NCBI RefSeq assembly: GCF_040654855.1
Contig: NZ_JBFAIU010000129.1
Location: 1-19,241 of the forward strand
Origin: Asanoa sp040654855
GTDB lineage: Bacteria; Actinomycetota; Actinomycetes; Mycobacteriales; Micromonosporaceae
Length of the DNA: 19,241 bases
Direction: 5' to 3'
In this document: positions 1 through 7,464 of the stretch, one piece after another
Layout of the letters: each line of letters begins with the position of its first letter
Position numbering within the stretch: the first letter of the stretch is position 1
The notes under the pieces: generated by a model
Databases searched by the model: none
Seen by the model: only the letters and a program-made list of their open reading frames with translations
Told to the model about the DNA's origin: nothing
Made by a program: the position numbers and the translations under genes

Positions 1-247
1 GGCCCTCGACCAAGCACGCGATCAAGGCGGCCGGCCTCGCGATGCTGGTCGAGCTGGCTTCGGCCAGCGCGGCGTCGGTGGCGTCCCGGCCGACCCGCAC
101 CAGCAGGCCGTCGTTCCGGACGCCGCAGGCCATGTTGCCGCCCACCATGAAGATCAGACTGCCGAACATCCGGCGCTCGTCGACGTCGGGGTCGGCGCCC
201 ACCAGTTCGCGGACCTGTGCGACCAAGTGATCATCACGCACCATCAT
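1..247 (-). CDS. TfoX N-terminal domain protein, partial
   Basis: The minus strand from an ATG at 247 encodes MMVRDDHLVAQVRELV, then DERRMFGSLIFMVGGNMACG and GLLVRVGRDATDAALAE. This is the TfoX-N signature: a helix, the RxMFGG-like turn (here RRMFGS), then the GGNM and LLVRVG strands. TfoX-N proteins are small, and many in actinomycetes have no assigned role. The family match holds to about residue 64. After that (positions below about 54) the translation becomes SSTSIARPAALIACLVEG, which does not look like the family's usual continuation, so the gene may be cut by a join as well as by the window edge. No strong ribosome binding site is seen; the tandem ATG ATG makes the start plausible. Confidence 0.7.
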   Translation of the reverse strand, partial: MMVRDDHLVAQVRELVGADPDVDERRMFGSLIFMVGGNMACGVRNDGLLVRVGRDATDAALAEASSTSIARPAALIACLVEG

Positions 248-297
248 CCGATCGTGCCACGCGGAACGCATCCGGCCCTCCGATCGTCAGAACGGGT

Positions 298-633
298 ATG
301 GGACGTTCGTCGTGGGCGGCCGTGGCCGCCGCTCCGCTGCTGGTGCTCGTTTCCGCCTGTGCCGCCCTGCCCGCCGCGGACGCCGCGCCGCCGGCCCCGC
401 CCGCGGCCGAGGCGCTCGGCGCCGACGAGGTGGCGCTGCGCGTCACCCACACGGGCGGCTTCGTGACACCGCAGTCGATTCCGGGGCGCGTCCCGGCCCT
501 GACGATCTACGGCGACGGCCGCGTGATCACCGAAGGTCCGGTTCCGGCCATTTATCCCGGCCCGGCGCTGCCCAACCTCCAGCAGGCGCGGATCTCCGGG
601 GCGCGGGCAGGAAGACGACCTGCGCCTGGGTGA
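298..633 (+). CDS. Lipoprotein, C-terminally truncated hypothetical
   Basis: From ATG 298 the product starts MGRSSWAAVAAAPLLVLVSACAALP: a positively charged start, a hydrophobic stretch and a VSAC lipobox with Cys at about residue 22, so an exported lipoprotein is expected. The mature part contains LRVTHTGGFVTPQ, then LTIYGDGRVITEGPVPAIYPGPALPNLQ, a pattern I associate with conserved actinomycete hypothetical lipoproteins that are several hundred residues long. The recognisable part ends near 598; the tail ARAGRRPAPG is read antisense through the 3' end of the facing adaptor gene. The gene is therefore probably truncated at a junction around 598-608. An in-frame earlier start at 217 exists but would bury the signal peptide. 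Confidence 0.65.
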   Translation: MGRSSWAAVAAAPLLVLVSACAALPAADAAPPAPPAAEALGADEVALRVTHTGGFVTPQSIPGRVPALTIYGDGRVITEGPVPAIYPGPALPNLQQARISGARAGRRPAPG

Positions 634-1162
634 GCCGGCCGGTGCGCTGGTAGGACTTCCGTCCCCAGGAGCCCTCCCAGCGCCTGATCGCCGCGGCGGT
701 GGCCGCGCTGAAGTGCCGGTCGACGGTCATCCGATGGTCGGGGTCGAATCCCATGGCGACGAGGTTCGCTTCGAGCTGCCGCACGTCGGGGCCGTCGCTC
801 ATGCCGGACCCGAAGTCCCGGTAGGCGGGCACCTCCCCCAGCAGCAGGCGCACGGGCGCGTCCGACACCCGGAAGAGGACACCGCCGCGTCCGATGGTCC
901 GGCCCGGTGGTGACACGGCGGTCAGAACGCCCGGTTCACCTTGGTAGCCCACCGCGTACGTGCCGGTGTAGGCGAGTGTGCCGTCGATCTGGATGCTCTG
1001 GGTCAGCGTGCCCCGGGTCGCCGTCGCGGTCCCGGTGGGAATTCCGGCCGTGGGCGTGGTGCCGGAGGTCGGCTCGGATCGGGCGGCGTACGCCACGCCG
1101 ACGGCGAGCGGGACGGCGACCACGAGCGCGACGACGGCGCCGGCACCGCGTCGCCATCTCAT
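527..1162 (-). CDS. Peptidoglycan-binding efflux adaptor, C-terminally truncated
   Basis: The protein starts MRWRRGAGAVVALVVAVPLAVGVAYA, an N-terminal membrane anchor. An adaptor-like core follows (TRGTLTQSIQIDGTLAYTGTY, then FRVSDAPVRLLLGEVPAYRDF), and then a PG_binding_1-type helical repeat (GPDVRQLEANLVAMGFDP to AAAIRRWEGSWG, residues about 122-165). Such proteins usually partner an ABC-type export ATPase and permease and are about 350 aa, with a HlyD-like C-terminal half. Here the family pattern ends at LTQAQVVFLPAP (near 605), and the remaining residues to the stop at 527 are antisense to the facing lipoprotein gene. No ABC transporter follows. Its ATG overlaps the stop of the upstream lipoprotein gene (ATGA at 1159-1162), indicating translational coupling. 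Confidence 0.7.
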   Translation of the reverse strand: MRWRRGAGAVVALVVAVPLAVGVAYAARSEPTSGTTPTAGIPTGTATATRGTLTQSIQIDGTLAYTGTYAVGYQGEPGVLTAVSPPGRTIGRGGVLFRVSDAPVRLLLGEVPAYRDFGSGMSDGPDVRQLEANLVAMGFDPDHRMTVDRHFSAATAAAIRRWEGSWGRKSYQRTGRLTQAQVVFLPAPRRSAPAGGWAAPGRDKWPEPDLR

Positions 1163-1731
1163 TTCTTGCCCCCGCCACCGGGGCCGCCGTGGATGCCGAT
1201 CTTGCCGCTCCAGATGCTGCGGCAGGCTTCGGTCGCGCTGTCCATCAGGTTCTGGGGTACGCCGTTGGCCAGCGGGGTGCCCGAGAGGTCGAACGATCCG
1301 TCGGAGTCCGGGTCAGGCCACGCCGGGAGGCCGTGCGTCCGGAAGCACTCGGCGTACTCGCGAAGCTTGCGCAGGTCGTCGGCCGAGAGCTGCTGCTTGG
1401 GCCGGAACGCGTTCGGCGGGTACCGGTCCTCGATCGACTTGCAGGCCTCGATGATGTCCTGGTGCTTGGCGGCTTCCTCCTTCCAGTTGTAGCCGTCGAC
1501 GGGCGGGAAGTTGAGGTAGCCGTCCTCGGTGAGCTGCGCGTCGGGCATGCGCGGCAGGCCTTTGTCGCGCATGCACTGGACCCATTCCTGGCCGAGGGCG
1601 AGCAACTGCTGGCGGCTGACCGACGGGGAGGCCGACGGCGCGGCCGAGCCGGATGCGGCACCGGCCTGGCAGCCGGCGAGCCCGGCCGCGAGCAACAGCG
1701 CGAGGAGCACGGGGGACTTCGTTCGCGTCAT
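1159..1731 (-). CDS. Small secreted lipoprotein, hypothetical
   Basis: A 190-aa product starting MTRTKSPVLLALLLAAGLAGCQAG. The lipobox LAGC places the lipid-modified Cys at residue 21, so a membrane-anchored extracytoplasmic protein is predicted. The mature part has paired cysteines in EWVQCMRDKGLPRMPD, IIEACKSI, YAECFRTHGLPAWPDP and ATEACRSIW, so the CxxxxGLPxxPD module occurs twice, a feature of small actinomycete lipoproteins found beside adaptor/ABC export genes. It ends in a Gly/Lys tail. It is the first gene of an operon with the peptidoglycan-binding adaptor (4-bp overlap) and is divergent from the sensor kinase. It may be an accessory or sensing component; its role is unknown. Confidence 0.75.
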   Translation of the reverse strand: MTRTKSPVLLALLLAAGLAGCQAGAASGSAAPSASPSVSRQQLLALGQEWVQCMRDKGLPRMPDAQLTEDGYLNFPPVDGYNWKEEAAKHQDIIEACKSIEDRYPPNAFRPKQQLSADDLRKLREYAECFRTHGLPAWPDPDSDGSFDLSGTPLANGVPQNLMDSATEACRSIWSGKIGIHGGPGGGGKK

Positions 1732-1851
1732 GGGCAAAGCCTGGGCGGCCGTGCGGGCGAACTCGTCGGACCAGCGTTCCAGCTTCGGCCGCGGATGGTG
1801 CCGCCGATGTAGTACCTGGGTCTGACGGCATCGGCGCCCGCCGTTCCTACG

Positions 1852-3213
1852 ATGGAAGCCGTGTCCAGGTTCGTGCCACGCCACCTGCTGACCGACGCCG
1901 GCCTCGCGGCGGCGCTCCTGGCCGTGACCGTGGCGCCGGGGTTCGTGAGCGGGCTCCTCGCCGGGCAGAAGGTCGGCGACCCGACCAGCTTCGCGGACCG
2001 CTGGGGCATCCCCGCGGAGCAGCTCTGGTGGCTGTTCGCCGGCCTGGCACTGGCCGGGGTGGTGATCCGCCGCCAGCACGCCGCCGTGGCGATCGTCCTC
2101 ACGGGCGTCGGGACCCTCGGTCATCTGCTCCTGCAGACCAAGTTCCAACTGCTCGTCCTGGCCCTGCCGCTGGTGATGTACACGGTGGCCACGGTGAGCC
2201 GCCGGCGCCGCCTCGTGGTCGGCACGCTGGCGGTGACGATGGTCCTGACCTACCTTGCGATGCTGGGCAGCCGGCTCGATCTCGTGCACGACGAGAAGGC
2301 GGCGGCGGCCAAGAAGCAGGCGCAGCAGAGCGTCGTGGACGCCGCCGATCGAGCCAAGGCCGCGCACATCGAGGCGACGCCGGCCAAGACCACGAAGTCC
2401 GCGTTCCCTGAACTCCCCGTGGACGCGCTGGTCGACGCCGGTCAGGCCGTGCTCGAGCTGTGGCTGCTGCTGGTCGCGGCGTACGCCGTCGGTGACAGCA
2501 TGCGCAGCCGCCGTGCGCACCTCGCCGCCGTCGAACAGCGCACCGCCGAGCTGGCCCAGCAGGAACGCCAGCGGGCGGCGCTCGCCGTGGCCGCCGAGCG
2601 GACCCGCATCACGCGGGAGCTGCACGACGTGGTGGCGCACGGGATGTCGGTCATGGTCGTGCAGGCGCAGGGCGCGGCCGCGGCGCTCGACCGCCATCCC
2701 GAGCGCACGGCCACCGCCCTGCAGCACGTGATCCAGGTCGGACGGTCGTCGCTGTCCGAGATGCGCCGGCTGCTCGCCGCCGGACGCGCCGACGCCACCG
2801 AGGACGCCACGCTCGCGCCGCTGCCCGGCATCGGCGCGATACCGGAGCTGGTCGACCAGCTGCGGTCGGCCGGGATGCGGATCGACCTGCGGATCGACGG
2901 CGTACCGGACGTCGTGCCGGCGGCCGTCGACCTGTCCGCGTACCGGATCGTGCAGGAGGCCCTGACCAACACGCTCAAGCACGCGGGTGCCGACGCCGGT
3001 GCGTGGGTGCGGCTGGAGTTCGATCCGGAGTTCGTCCAGCTGGAGGTGACCGACGACGGCCAGGGGCTGGCCGAGGGCGCGGACGGGTGTGGCAACGGCC
3101 TGCGCGGCATCGCCGAACGGGTCGCCGTGCTCGGCGGCGCGCTGGAGACCGGGCAGGTGCGGGAACGCGGGTACCGGCTGGCGGCGACGCTGCCGTTGGA
3201 AGCGCACCGATGA
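1852..3213 (+). CDS. Sensor histidine kinase, NarL/HisKA_3 type
   Basis: A 453-aa protein with about six hydrophobic segments in the first 215 residues and a charged Lys/Ala-rich, probably coiled or extracytoplasmic stretch at about 145-185. The HisKA_3 phospho-acceptor motif RELHDVVAHGMSVM has its His at residue 258. The HATPase_c domain shows the N box YRIVQEALTNTLKHA (Asn 373), the G1 motif TDDGQGL and the G2 motif GNGLRGIAERV. It should autophosphorylate on His258 and pass phosphate to the regulator encoded next, with which it overlaps by ATGA at 3210-3213. It lies 120 bp from the divergent lipoprotein/adaptor operon, a likely target. A start at GTG 1861 is equally possible; neither has a clear ribosome binding site. 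Confidence 0.93.
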   Translation: MEAVSRFVPRHLLTDAGLAAALLAVTVAPGFVSGLLAGQKVGDPTSFADRWGIPAEQLWWLFAGLALAGVVIRRQHAAVAIVLTGVGTLGHLLLQTKFQLLVLALPLVMYTVATVSRRRRLVVGTLAVTMVLTYLAMLGSRLDLVHDEKAAAAKKQAQQSVVDAADRAKAAHIEATPAKTTKSAFPELPVDALVDAGQAVLELWLLLVAAYAVGDSMRSRRAHLAAVEQRTAELAQQERQRAALAVAAERTRITRELHDVVAHGMSVMVVQAQGAAAALDRHPERTATALQHVIQVGRSSLSEMRRLLAAGRADATEDATLAPLPGIGAIPELVDQLRSAGMRIDLRIDGVPDVVPAAVDLSAYRIVQEALTNTLKHAGADAGAWVRLEFDPEFVQLEVTDDGQGLAEGADGCGNGLRGIAERVAVLGGALETGQVRERGYRLAATLPLEAHR

Positions 3214-3863
3214 TCAGGGTGGTGCTGGTCGACGACCAGACACTGGTGCGCACGGGCTTCCGCCTCGTGCTCGACGAGACCGACGACATCGAGGTGGTGG
3301 GCGAGGCCGCGGACGGGCCCAGGGCACTCGACGTGGTGGCGCTCACCCGGCCCGACGTCGTGCTGATGGACGTACGCATGCCGGGCCTGGACGGCATCGA
3401 GACCACCCGCCGCATCCGTTCCGGCCAGCACCCCGCGAAGGTCATCATCCTGACGACCTTCGACCTCGACGAGTACGTGCTGGCCGGCCTGCGGGCGGGC
3501 GCGAGTGGTTTCCTGCTGAAGGACGCCCTCGCCGCCGACCTGATCTCGGCGGTGCGGGTCGTGGCGGCAGGCGAGTCGGTCGCCGCGCCGAGCGTCACCC
3601 GGCGCCTGATCGCCCACTACGTGAGCCGGGCGCCGGCGCCGCCCGTCGCCGACGAGCGGCTCGCCGCCCTGACCGCCCGCGAGCGGGAGGTGCTGACGCT
3701 GGTCGCGCGCGGCATGTCGAACGCCGAGATCGCCACCGCTCTCGTCCTGTCCGAGAGCACCGTCAAGACACACCTGGGCCGCGTCCTGGCCAAGCTGGAC
3801 CTGCGCGACCGCGTCCAGGCGGTCATCCTCGGCTACGAGTGCGGCCTGACCGCCACGGAGTGA
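3210..3863 (+). CDS. NarL/FixJ-family response regulator
   Basis: A 217-aa two-domain regulator. The receiver domain (about 1-120) has the acidic pair D8-D9, the phospho-acceptor Asp54 in VVLMDVRMPG, Thr82 in IILTTFD and Lys104 in GFLLKDA, so all the activation residues are present. A LuxR-type helix-turn-helix (about 148-212) carries LTAREREVLTLVARGMSNAEIA and STVKTHLGRVLAKL. It is encoded directly after the histidine kinase with an ATGA overlap, so the two are coupled in translation and form one system. By position its likely operon targets are its own promoter and the divergent lipoprotein/adaptor genes. Confidence 0.95.
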   Translation: MIRVVLVDDQTLVRTGFRLVLDETDDIEVVGEAADGPRALDVVALTRPDVVLMDVRMPGLDGIETTRRIRSGQHPAKVIILTTFDLDEYVLAGLRAGASGFLLKDALAADLISAVRVVAAGESVAAPSVTRRLIAHYVSRAPAPPVADERLAALTAREREVLTLVARGMSNAEIATALVLSESTVKTHLGRVLAKLDLRDRVQAVILGYECGLTATE

Positions 3864-3899
3864 GTGGCCGGTTATCGCCCGATGTGATGTTCTACGGGC

Positions 3900-4787
3900 G
3901 TGATGTTCACCCGCCTGGCGACCGCCGGCGCTCTCCTGGCACTGTCGGCGTGCGCCGCGGTCACGGATCCGCCCGCCCCGACCGGGGTGGTGCTCGCCGG
4001 CGCTGGCGACATCGCCTCCTGCGCCAGCACCGACGACAGCCGCACCGCCGACCTGCTCGACACGATCCCCGGCGAGGTGTTCACGCTCGGCGACAACGCA
4101 TACAACAACGGCACCGCACAGGAGTTCGCGGACTGCTACGGGCCGACCTGGGGCCGCCACCGCGCCCGGACCCGCCCGGTGATCGGCAACCACGAGTACA
4201 ACACCCCGGACGCGCGCGGGTACTTCGACTACTTCGGCGCCGCGGCCGGCAAGCCGGGCGAAGGCTGGTACTCGTACGACGCGGGCGCCTGGCACGTCGT
4301 GGTCCTGAACAGCAACTGCGACGTCGTACGCGGTGGTTGCGGGGCCGGTTCGCCGCAGGACAGCTGGCTGCGCGCGGACCTCGCGGCGGCCGCGAAGCGG
4401 ACCGGATGCACGGTCGCGATGTGGCACCACCCGCTGTTCACCTCGAGCGCGGCGCACGGACCGACCACGGCGGTGCGGCCGCTCTACCAGACGCTCTACG
4501 ACAACGGCGTCGAGCTGCTGCTCACGGGCCACAACCACCAGTACGAGCGGTTCGCACCCCAGACGCCGGCGGGTGCCCGGGACGACCAGCGCGGGGTCCG
4601 CGAGTTCGTCGTGGGCACCGGCGGCGGCGGCCCGTACGCCTTCCGGGAGCCCGAGCCCAACAGCGAGGCCCGGCTGACGGGCACGCCCGGAGTGCTACGG
4701 CTGACGCTGAGCGCTGACGCGTACGACTGGCGCTTCGTCCCGGTCACCGGTTCCACCAGCGACGAGGGGCACGGCACCTGCCACTGA
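3900..4787 (+). CDS. Secreted metallophosphoesterase, purple acid phosphatase-like
   Basis: About 295 aa. The N-terminus MMFTRLATAGALLALSACAAV is a lipoprotein signal with lipobox LSAC. Calcineurin-like metallophosphoesterase motifs appear in order: AGAGDIASC (first metal-binding Asp), TLGDNAYNNG (GDN), VIGNHEYNT (GNHE), MWHHPLFT (His) and LTGHNHQYER (GHxH). This is a complete set of dimetal ligands, so a phosphomono- or diesterase acting outside the membrane is likely; the substrate cannot be told from sequence. The start is GTG 3900 or ATG 3903. The gene follows the response regulator by 36 bp on the same strand and could be co-transcribed. Its last 93 bp are overlapped antisense by the readthrough end of the facing reductase gene. 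Confidence 0.9.
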   Translation: MMFTRLATAGALLALSACAAVTDPPAPTGVVLAGAGDIASCASTDDSRTADLLDTIPGEVFTLGDNAYNNGTAQEFADCYGPTWGRHRARTRPVIGNHEYNTPDARGYFDYFGAAAGKPGEGWYSYDAGAWHVVVLNSNCDVVRGGCGAGSPQDSWLRADLAAAAKRTGCTVAMWHHPLFTSSAAHGPTTAVRPLYQTLYDNGVELLLTGHNHQYERFAPQTPAGARDDQRGVREFVVGTGGGGPYAFREPEPNSEARLTGTPGVLRLTLSADAYDWRFVPVTGSTSDEGHGTCH

Positions 4788-5345
4788 CCGCCGCGGCCCA
4801 GCTGGTCGACAGCGGACGCGGGCGGTCGCCGCGGGGTGCGCGCTGTCCAGGCGGTGCAGGCGGATCGGCGTGCCGCCGGGCTGGTCGTAGAGCCTGATGC
4901 CGTCTCCGAGCAGGACCGGTGCGACGTGGATGTCGATCTCGTCGACCAGCCCCAACTCGAGCAGCTGCGCGCCGATGGTCGGCGAGAACACCCCGAGGTT
5001 CCGGCCGCCGGCCGCGGCGAGCCCGATCCGGACCGCCTCGGCCGGGCCGCAGTTCACGAACGTGACGTCGGCGGCAGGCGTGGCGTCCTCGGGGTGGTGG
5101 GTGAGCACGAAGATCGGTCCCGCCCAGGCGCCGCCGAACGGTCGGCTGCGGCCCACGGTCGCGTCCCAGCCGTCCCGACCGCCGAGCACGGCACCCGTGG
5201 ACCTGATGTAACCCTCGACCAGCCCCGGCTGGGTCGTGAATCCGGTCATCCAGCTCATGTCGTGCCGCGGTCCGGCCACGAACCCGTCGAGGGACATCGT
5301 GAAGGCCCAGAGCACCTTGCCCTTGCCGTGGTCGGTGTCGTTCAT
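4695..5345 (-). CDS. Dihydrofolate reductase family (RibD C-terminal) protein
   Basis: ATG at 5345 follows a good ribosome binding site (GGAGG, 5 bases before the start). The product begins MNDTDHGKGKVLWAFTMSLDGFVAG, the usual RibD-C/DHFR-like first strand and SLDGFVA turn, with later motifs GAVLGGRDGWD, GPIFVLTHHP, NLGVFSPTIGAQLLELGLVDEI and HVAPVLLGDGIRLYD. Such proteins are NADPH-dependent reductase-like enzymes of unknown substrate. The fold should end near TARVRCR (about 4825), but no stop occurs there and the frame runs on to 4695 inside the opposing phosphoesterase gene. The last about 45 residues are thus probably not native; a lost stop, frameshift or join near 4800 is suspected. The gene is divergent from the MocR regulator, its likely controller. 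Confidence 0.8.
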   Translation of the reverse strand: MNDTDHGKGKVLWAFTMSLDGFVAGPRHDMSWMTGFTTQPGLVEGYIRSTGAVLGGRDGWDATVGRSRPFGGAWAGPIFVLTHHPEDATPAADVTFVNCGPAEAVRIGLAAAGGRNLGVFSPTIGAQLLELGLVDEIDIHVAPVLLGDGIRLYDQPGGTPIRLHRLDSAHPAATARVRCRPAGPRRSVAGAVPLVAGGTGDRDEAPVVRVSAQRQP

Positions 5346-5385
5346 CGTCGCCTCCTGCGATCGGTGGTCGCCTGAACGTACGGCG

Positions 5386-5428
5386 GTGACTGGGCCACGG
5401 TTAAGGTCCAGTTTCATGGCAGTCCAGT
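5386..5428. promoter_or_regulatory. Possible MocR operator repeats
   Basis: Between the divergent reductase (start 5345) and the MocR gene (start 5416), TCCAGT occurs twice as a direct repeat, at 5407-5412 and 5423-5428 (16-bp period). An inverted ACTGG lies at 5389-5393. MocR-type regulators such as PdxR and GabR are known to bind direct repeats near their own start. One repeat lies inside the coding start, which would suit autoregulation. This is inferred from layout only. Confidence 0.35.
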
Positions 5429-6834
5429 GGTCCGGTCTGAGCCCGGAGATCCTGCTCGCCCTGGACCGGGGCGCGGGCGTCCGGCTGGGCGCGCAGTTGC
5501 AGGAAGCGCTGCGGTCCGCGATCCGGTCCGGTCGGCTGCAGTCCGGCGAGCGGCTGCCGTCGTCACGGAAGCTGGCCGCCGACCTCGGTGTGTCGCGGGG
5601 GCTGGTGCAGGGCAGCTACGAACAGCTGGCCAGCGAGGGCTACCTGACGGCGACCGGCGGTGGCACGACCCGCGTGGCCCCGGGCGTACGACGGTCGGCC
5701 GCGACGCAGGCCCCGGTCGGACCACCGGCCGGCGGCGGGATCGACTTCGCACCCGGCCGTCCGGATCTGCGCACCTTTCCGATGCGGGACTGGCTGTGGG
5801 CATGTGGTGAGGCCGCGCGAACGGCGTCCCGACAGGACATCGGCTACGGTGCGGGAGCCGGTTCACCGCGGCTGCGTGCGGTGCTCGCGTCGTACGCCCA
5901 GCGGGTCCGAGCCGCGTCCACCAGCGCCGAGGACATCGTCGTCTGCGGCGGCTTCACCCAGGGCGTCGCGTTGACCCTGCGGGTGCTGAAACAGCGGGGC
6001 ACGTCCACGGTCGCCGTCGAGGACCCCGGCCACGCCGAGATGACCGCGCACGTCCGCCGGGCCGGCCTCGATCCCGTGCCGGTGAACGTCGACGCGGACG
6101 GCCTGGTCGTCGACCAGTTGCGCGGAACCCGGGCCACGGCCGTGATCCTCACGCCGGCGCATCAGACGCCCACCGGCGTGGTGCTGGCCCCGGCACGTCG
6201 CCAGGAGCTGCTGCGGTGGGCCGACGAGCGGGACGCAGTCATGATCGAGGACGACTACGACTCCGAGTTCCGTTACGACCGCCGGCCGGTCGGCGCCCTG
6301 CAAGGGCTCGCACCCGACCGGGTCGTCCTGATCGGATCGGTCAGCAAGTCGCTCGGACCCGGGCTGCGCCTCGGCTGGGTCCTCGCGCCGCCGAGGCTGG
6401 CCCGGGCGATCGCCGACGAGAAGTACCACAGCGACCACGGCTCACCCGGCCTCGACCAGCTCGCTCTCGCCCGCCTGATCGAGTCCGGCCGGTACGACGC
6501 GCACCTGCGCCGCATGCGACGCGCGTACGCGGCCAAACGGGTCGCCCTCACCGAGGCCCTCGGGCAGCACGCACCGCACCTGCGGTTGACCGGGCTCGAC
6601 GCCGGCTTCCACGCCGTGGCGACCCTGCCCGACGGCGCCGACGAGGAGGCGATCACCACCGCCGCCGCGCGACGGGGCATCGTCCTGCACGGAATGGGCC
6701 GTTACCGCGTCCACGGCGCGAACGGGCCGCCGGCCATCGTCTTCGGGTTCGGCGACCTCAACACGCTCGCCATCACGGCCGGCATCGCCGGAGTCGCAGA
6801 CCTCCTCGCGAAGGGTCAACGGCGCACCGGGTAG
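5416..6834 (+). CDS. MocR/PdxR-type PLP-dependent transcriptional regulator
   Basis: A 472-aa fusion. The N-terminal GntR winged helix is at about residues 20-85 (LGAQLQEALRSAIRSGRL, LPSSRKLAADLGVSRGLV, YEQLASEGYLTA). After a linker comes a type-I aminotransferase-like domain with TPAHQTPTGVVL, MIEDDYDSEFRYD and the PLP-anchoring Lys311 in SVSKSLGPGLRLGW. PdxR-like members sense pyridoxal phosphate or amino-compound adducts and control nearby genes. It is divergent from one reductase-like gene and convergent (19-bp overlap) with another, so it may control one or both. The start at ATG 5416 keeps the GntR domain; an upstream in-frame extension crosses the neighbour's promoter and was rejected. 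Confidence 0.92.
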   Translation: MAVQWSGLSPEILLALDRGAGVRLGAQLQEALRSAIRSGRLQSGERLPSSRKLAADLGVSRGLVQGSYEQLASEGYLTATGGGTTRVAPGVRRSAATQAPVGPPAGGGIDFAPGRPDLRTFPMRDWLWACGEAARTASRQDIGYGAGAGSPRLRAVLASYAQRVRAASTSAEDIVVCGGFTQGVALTLRVLKQRGTSTVAVEDPGHAEMTAHVRRAGLDPVPVNVDADGLVVDQLRGTRATAVILTPAHQTPTGVVLAPARRQELLRWADERDAVMIEDDYDSEFRYDRRPVGALQGLAPDRVVLIGSVSKSLGPGLRLGWVLAPPRLARAIADEKYHSDHGSPGLDQLALARLIESGRYDAHLRRMRRAYAAKRVALTEALGQHAPHLRLTGLDAGFHAVATLPDGADEEAITTAAARRGIVLHGMGRYRVHGANGPPAIVFGFGDLNTLAITAGIAGVADLLAKGQRRTG

Positions 6835-7397
6835 CGCAGGTGAAGCACCCGGTTGCCCTGAATCACCACGTCGGGATCCTCCAGCAGGTGCTGCGCGTGG
6901 ACGGACCCGAAGTAGCGCTTGCCGGACCCGAACACGACGGGTACGACGTCCATGCGCACCTCGTCGACCAGGCCCGCGGCAAGCGCCTGGCCACCGACGT
7001 CGCCGGCGGCGACCTCGACCATGCGGTCACCCGCGAGCTTCTGGGCCTGGGCCACCGCTGCCTCGACGCCGTCGACGAAGTGGAACGGCGCCTCGGAGTC
7101 CCAGCCCGCGGGTGCCGGCCGGTGCGTCACGACGACCACGTGGTCGACCCCGCCCGGAGGCTTCCCGTCCCAGCCGTCGGTCAGGTCGAAGACGTGCCGG
7201 CCGGCGATCGTCGCTCCGATCTGGTCCCAGTACGGTCGGGTGTAGTCGTAGGACGTCTGGGACACCTTCACTACGCCGCTCTCGTCCAACGGGACGTCAC
7301 CGCTGGTCAACCACTCGAACAGCGGTCCGGGCTGGTCGTTCTCGTCCGCGATGAAGCCGTCCACCGACACCGTGCTGTACATGACCACCTTGCCCAC
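6816..7397 (-). CDS. Dihydrofolate reductase family (RibD C-terminal) protein, second copy
   Basis: A complete 193-aa protein from GTG 7397, preceded by AGGAGAG. It starts MGKVVMYSTVSVDGFIADENDQPGP, the typical SVDGFIA first loop. It continues with GATIAGRHVFDLTDGWDG, HVVVVTHRP, VEVAAGDVGGQALAAGLVDEV and MDVVPVVFGSGKRYFG, and ends in HLRYPV, the expected last strand. A soluble NAD(P)H-dependent reductase-like enzyme is likely; its substrate is unknown. It is clearly different from the reductase at 4695-5345, being about as long but with a distinct loop pattern. Its 3' end overlaps the MocR gene by 19 bp, and it lies 67 bp downstream of the AraC-type regulator gene on the same strand. Confidence 0.9.
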   Translation of the reverse strand: MGKVVMYSTVSVDGFIADENDQPGPLFEWLTSGDVPLDESGVVKVSQTSYDYTRPYWDQIGATIAGRHVFDLTDGWDGKPPGGVDHVVVVTHRPAPAGWDSEAPFHFVDGVEAAVAQAQKLAGDRMVEVAAGDVGGQALAAGLVDEVRMDVVPVVFGSGKRYFGSVHAQHLLEDPDVVIQGNRVLHLRYPVRR

Positions 7398-7464
7398 GGG
7401 GCTCTCCTCTGCTTTGGGATGCCGCCCAAATTAGCGTGTCGTGAGCTGCCGTTCTTGTAAGAAA

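Noticed and set aside
1159..3207. Extending the small lipoprotein gene upstream to 3207
   Set aside because: The extension is antisense to the kinase gene and would bury the clear lipoprotein signal peptide that begins at 1731.
2442..4538. A 698-aa open frame antisense to the histidine kinase and response regulator
   Set aside because: It is antisense to two genes with complete motifs, and its translation is low-complexity Arg/Ala/Gly typical of GC-rich shadow frames.
3089..4717. A long plus-strand frame overlapping the response regulator and phosphoesterase
   Set aside because: Arg/Gly-rich shadow of two well-supported genes in another frame; no domain pattern.
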